Of a DNA stretch of 64,000 nucleotides, positions 59,201 through 64,000 are shown in pieces. Under the pieces are notes generated by a model that was not told the DNA's origin, made no database searches, and saw nothing but the letters and a program-made list of their open reading frames with translations. Origin of the DNA: Drosophila pseudoobscura. Lineage: Eukaryota; Arthropoda; Insecta; Diptera; Drosophilidae. The stretch's first letter is position 1; every line of letters begins with the position of its first letter. The position numbers and the translations under genes were made by a program. The stretch is from assembly GCF_009870125.1 (NCBI RefSeq), contig NC_046679.1:31124001-31188000 (forward strand), read 5' to 3'.

Positions 59201-62200
59201 AGGGTTGGTTTTTGCCTCGTCTCTGAGGGGCACGTGGTCCTCCTCCGCCTCCTTCCTGATGATGTATGACGGCAAAGGTGGAAAATCGTTTCGAGACATA
59301 ATTTTGTTTGCCCGACACCTACAACAGCCACATAAATCTACCAGATCTTTAATTTTGGCGGCTTTAAGGCTACACAACAGACCCTCCGCCTAATTTTTGG
59401 GTCCAGGCGCCTGCGGCAGTCGTTGACAAATTCAATAATTTTGCCCATTACAAAAGGATATTCCGCTATGTGGCTACGTGGTGCGGTGTGGCTTGTTTTT
59501 GTCTGACGACAACCCAGCAAAATTGATTGACGCTGATTTGTGTGTGTGTGGGGCGGAGAAGGAATCCCTGGATAAATTTAATTTCAACCAAAGAAAAATT
59601 GTACGAAATCGACACCTGCCGTGGCGCCGGAAAGTAATCAAAATAAAATATGGATTTTTCTCTTTGTTCCACGCCCTTGCCGCGGGGCGGGAATCCTCCT
59701 TCGAGTCTTGTGCGTGTGGAGTCTACCAATCTGCAATTTGTCTTGGCTCTGATGTGCGGAGCGAGTGTGTCTAAGTGTCTGTGGATGTGGCTGTGGATGT
59801 GCGAGTGTGGGGCTTCTTCTAAGCCGCTCAGCAAACAAGCGGAAGTTGCCCCACGAAGCGTTAATACTTGCAAATTTGTGATAAGACTTAGACTCAAGTT
59901 GGGCTCCCACCCACCCACACCCCATCCCCATTCCATCTTCTTTGGGAGATAATGCACGAAAGCGGGTTTTCTCGTGGAGTGCGTGTTGGGGAAGGGGGGG
60001 TGTGTGGTTAAGTCCTCCTTAGAAGTGCTTACTAAAGGCCAGGATAGGTTTAGCCAAAAGGGGTAACAAAGAGATGGGTTTTCGCTTATTATTATCCTCT
60101 ATTTTCCTGTGTATCTGTATTCCCCCTACTATCCATTATTGATCAGCAGAAACTATACTTGGTAATACTCGAACTTTGGTCCACAAATAACCAAAAAACT
60201 TGCCAAGATAATCGCGAAAATAATTTGCCAAAAGTGGCAGGAGCAAAGCTAAGAGCCCACAACACTCGCAGTAGACCAAAAATTGCAGACACATTACCCC
60301 GCGCTTCCATTTCAATAATGTGGAACATTCGAGTGTGAACGCAAACGTGCTCCGAAAACTATTCTGAGCGAAATAGTTTGCCAGCAGCACATCTGCTGGC
60401 ATCTCTCTCTACTTCTCTCTCTATCTCTGGCAGGCAGGAGAAAGGCCAAAAATTCGTATTATTGAACGGCAATAAATTTGACTAGAAAACAGGAAGTGAA
60501 TGTGCTGGGGAAATGGGTTTGGGATTGGGATTGGGATTGGGTTTGGGGATTGGGAAAAACAAAAACCAACTTTTTGGGCAAAAATAGGGAAAAGTTTTAA
60601 TTACCCATAAAGATGTTCGTACACGAAACAAAAACTACTCGAACAGGGAAAACCAGGACGAAAGGCGAAATCATGGAAGGGCAATGGCAATGGCAATGGG
60701 CTGTGGCAAATGATTCGGTCTCGGTTCGGTGGAGGAGACGGAAACAGTCCAAGGCGGAAGGAGCCCGGCGAGAGCCTCTTGCCTCGCCCCCTCATAAAGA
60801 TCATAACGCATTAAATTGGCCCACAAATTGGACTTCTCTCTTGGCCCTGTGCTTGGCCAATTTTTCAGAAATCAATGGCCAATAAGTAGGCAACGCCAAA
60901 ATCGTTTTCTGCTCAGTCATTCTTTGTGTGCTGGAACCCGAACGAGAGCCTTCTGGTGCTGTTGTTGCTGTTGTTGAGTAATCGCAATTTGGCGCCGTTT
61001 ACCAGTTACCGACTGCGCAAATGCTCAACAGCCCCACACTCACTCGCCGCCTCCTTTGCGCTGTCATCCATGGCCATGTCCACGTCCACGCCCTCGAGAT
61101 ATCTTTGGCCTGGCTGTTGTGTGTCTCGGGCTTTGAGAAGTTAAGAATTCAATTGACCACAAAATCAAGATTATTGTACGAGCACAAGAACTGAAGTGTG
61201 GCCAGGACAAGGAAAAGCCACTTGGCTGAATGAAGGGGCTTCAGTGCCTGCTGTAGTCCTGGCTGGTATTTTGAAGTTAAGCCATGGCGAGAGTCGGAAG
61301 CGCCTGTAGCTATCGGACTGGCCACTGGACCGACTGTCTTTACGGACTTAAGAAGTGGTCATTGAAACTCGTCAACTTTCCTCTTGCTGGGGCAGCGGAT
61401 GCGGGCGATGAGCTGGAAAGTGTCGGATAAATTCGATTTCCCCTGCAGCAATGGACTTATTAAACTGTCAAGATGGACTCATTAAGTGTCGCTCCTGGGA
61501 GCTCCTCTAAGCGACGAGAAAGAGTTGGAAACAGAGCCGAGGCCAATCTGTGTAGTTTAATTTTCCTTCTAATGATGTCTGAGAATTCCCATGCTAATAA
61601 ATATCTATTTACACTTTCAATCATATTTCATTTTACTGCTTGTTCAACTGCCGACAATATTCTGTGTGGCACCACTCAATTAGCCTGCTAACGTCACGAC
61701 CAGACCATCAAGCAGAGCACACTTTACCACGCCAAAGACCAGGCCAGTCCAGGCCAGAGCAGATCAGATCAGTGTCCCAGTCCCTGTCCATCCAGACACA
61801 GCGCACCCAATTCGGCGCTGTCCATGTCCATGTCCATGTCCAGTTTTTGTTAATTGAATGCAAACAAAACTCAGCGGAAATGTTGCTCAAACACGCCAGG
61901 CGACACGACAGGAAGGAGGGGATGAGGGATGGGAATGCCAACCCCAAAATATTATTTATGCTTCCACATATATTGACCATTCATTTCTGGGCTTTTAACG
62001 CCTGGAAAACAGTTTGGTTTATTTTGGTTTGGGTGCGCCGGGGCGACCGACAATATTTATTAACTCGTGACCGGCTAGTGGGGCTAAGCATTTAACATTC
62101 GCCGGCCGCTGATTGTCGGTGTCGCCTTGCACGGAAATTAGTGAAATTGTATCGCCCTCGACGCTGTCATCCTTGTGGTTGTAACTTAATTAAGCCCACG

Positions 62201-64000
62201 CCAAATTGGGCAGGGCCAGCAGCCAAGGCAATTGACACAGTGACACCCAGGGTTTCAGGACACAAGGCCTCCCCATGCAGAAGCCAGAATGTTAACATAA
62301 CTCATCGTTTCTTATGCAAGCTATGGGTATAGGGTATGCAGGGGTATGAGGGACTTACTCGACCGCCAAAACTCTAATCCGAATTCAAACTTAAGTTTAT
62401 TTCAAATATTCGTTAAGGTAAAAATATTAAGACTTTTCTTCATTTCAAAGCGCATTAGCCATTCGGCTTTACCAACACCCAAATTTCCCTTGTTTGTCGT
62501 TAATTTTTTGTGGTGGTCTGGTTCTTTTGCCCTTTCATGTTGAGGCAGCATAATTTTCAGGCATTTAGCCTGGGCCAGCCCGGAAGCATTTGGCTTAAAT
62601 GTCTGGTCATTTGTTAATAGGTTCGTGTGCCACAGCCACGGCCACAGCCCCAGCCACAAGGCAACACTTGACGGAAATGACCAAGAAATGAGCCTCCGTT
62701 TGCTTGGACACACAGAAAAATGTCACGACTTTCACCTGGCGGGGGGTTAACCTCTACCTGGGGTGTGTTCGGGCTCGGATGTGTGTGCTGCTTCGTTGAC
62801 TTGGCCAGAAATTAGCACAACATTAAATAACACGATTTTGTCGCTGTGATAACCAGGCTTTATGCTTAATGCTGTCTTGCTCTGGACATGAGTTATGATC
62901 CTGTAATAACCGGGGGCTGGGGTGCCACCCCATGAATATTTTATGTGACTTGGACTACGTTTTAATGGGCTGAGTATGTGAATTATGTCTTAGTCTGTTT
63001 TAGTTTTAGTGTGGGCCTAATTAGGTCAATGCTTTTTGTAGGTATTAGAGAAGGGTGTCCTTTACTTCCAAGATGCGGAGACACTGTGATCGTACCAATA
63101 GATGTCAGAGCTTTCGAGTCCCAATCCATTTTGGTCATTCATTTAGCTCGAAACTAGCTCAACAGATGGATTCCTCTGACACCCCTTTTCATCAGCCGCT
63201 TTTCCAGTGCATTGCATAAAAGTTTTCCTCAATTAGCCAGAGACTTGTCCGCCCACTCATTTGGTAATTTTTTTTGGCCTAGCGAAACTTTTCTTCTTCT
63301 GGTAGAGTTCTTCTTCCAAATGGTAGACATTTGTTTCCACATCCACCATGGTCCTCGAGTCGGTTAGTCACTCCGTCAGTCAGTTTGTGGGGGAACAGGG
63401 CATGGGTATAGGGAGCAGCATCGGCATCAGCATCGGCCCTGCGGTCGTTCATTTCATGGCCTGGATCATCAATAACTCATGCCAAGCCAATTTGTATACT
63501 TTGGACAGTTTTGTGTTCGGTTGTTCGGCATTCTCTTGACTTTTGGCCAGCCATCGGAGCAATTCCAGAGGAGAGCGATTCGAGCAATGAGCATGGGACC
63601 GAGTAGAGCAGAGCAGAGACGGAGACAGAGACTAGGCTCAGAGAGCCGAGACTGAAGCCACATTTCAAAAACAGTTTCCAAGGCATAAATCACTTAAATG
63701 CTTCAGGAGCCAAAGAGCCGGGAGGAGGAGGAACCGGCGGAACAGTTCGATTTGCCAGCTTCAAAAGTTTTCCTTTTCCCTGTTCCCCCTGTTGCCCTTT
63801 GTTGCTGTCTTCATTTGGAATTTTTTTGCCTATTTTCTCCTGCTCCGATGGTCGCTGGTGCTCTACTGTTGGTTCTTTTTATCATAGGGTAAATTGATTT
63901 TTTGTTTTGCTTTTGCCAGAAATAACGATAAATTGAGCAGATGTCACCAAGAGGGAGCGAAGAGAGAGAGAACCGATAGGCGAAACTCCCGAATTGAGTT
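56223..64000. other. Long stretch without a recognisable gene
   Basis: Frames of up to about 163 codons exist, but none has a domain, signal peptide or consistent splice sites; opposite-strand frames are equally long. Notable simple sequences are a three-fold ATGGCTGCCCATC 15-mer (57819-57866), a GGCAAT array (60678-60701), a G-run array (60507-60554) and TCCATG x3 (61821-61841). The lack of TE ends and the long GC-moderate blocks would fit an intron or regulatory domain of a large neighbouring gene that starts or ends outside the window. That is a guess. Confidence 0.5.
60507..60554 (+). repeat. G-run array (possible G-quadruplex)
   Basis: Eight or so GGG/GGGG runs separated by TTT, ATT or similar 3-nt spacers, for example GGGATTGGGATTGGG. 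Short regular loops favour a stable intramolecular quadruplex on the + strand. Confidence 0.6.

Noticed and set aside
59466-59957. 163-codon minus frame and long opposite + frames
   Set aside because: Both strands are open to a similar extent, with low-complexity HSHIHSHIH content; this is compositional, not coding.
61640-62095. 151-codon + frame near the right end
   Set aside because: No domain, contains a TCCATG repeat translated as VHVHV, and no promoter or splice support.

Overview
This window is nuclear DNA from a Drosophila species. It has short introns with GT/AG ends, long AT-rich non-coding stretches, arthropod core-promoter motifs, and a run of genes recognisable as the Muller element E (melanogaster 3R, 93A-B) neighbourhood. 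Fast-evolving dispersed repeats and an INE-1/DINE-1-like element suggest the obscura group, but that placement is an inference.

Layout from left to right. The 3' end of rudimentary-like (r-l, UMP synthase) runs into the window on the + strand. It converges on Annexin B9 (- strand), which has three alternative terminal coding exons of identical length. Cortactin (+) follows, preceded by a dispersed repeat that ends exactly in a Motif-1-type core promoter. Malvolio (Mvl, NRAMP metal transporter, +) has a 3.8 kb 5'UTR intron and two alternative terminal coding exons. Next come four tandem secreted takeout/juvenile-hormone-binding-like genes (+) plus the relic of a fifth copy, and an unrecognised small secreted-protein gene (-). 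Then comes the 17 kb axonemal dynein heavy chain gene Dhc93AB (+). Its 26 coding exons splice cleanly into 4486 residues, and a possible 30-nt cassette exon lies in one intron. The last clear gene is a three-exon, single-Kazal-domain secreted protein (+).

The right third (about 50.3-64 kb) has no convincing intact gene. It holds a coding-like but frame-broken locus on the - strand. That locus sits behind a second copy of the Motif-1 repeat. It also holds a 2.6 kb nested transposable-element complex with an AT-rich minisatellite (53.66-56.22 kb) and about 7.8 kb of simple-sequence-rich intergenic or intronic DNA.

The genes do not form a pathway. They are independent eukaryotic transcription units: pyrimidine synthesis, membrane/Ca2+ binding, actin branching, metal transport, extracellular lipid-ligand carriers, ciliary motility and a protease-inhibitor-like peptide. 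Exon boundaries were derived by hand from splice sites, phase continuity and recalled family similarity. Every multi-exon model reported closes in phase without internal stops.
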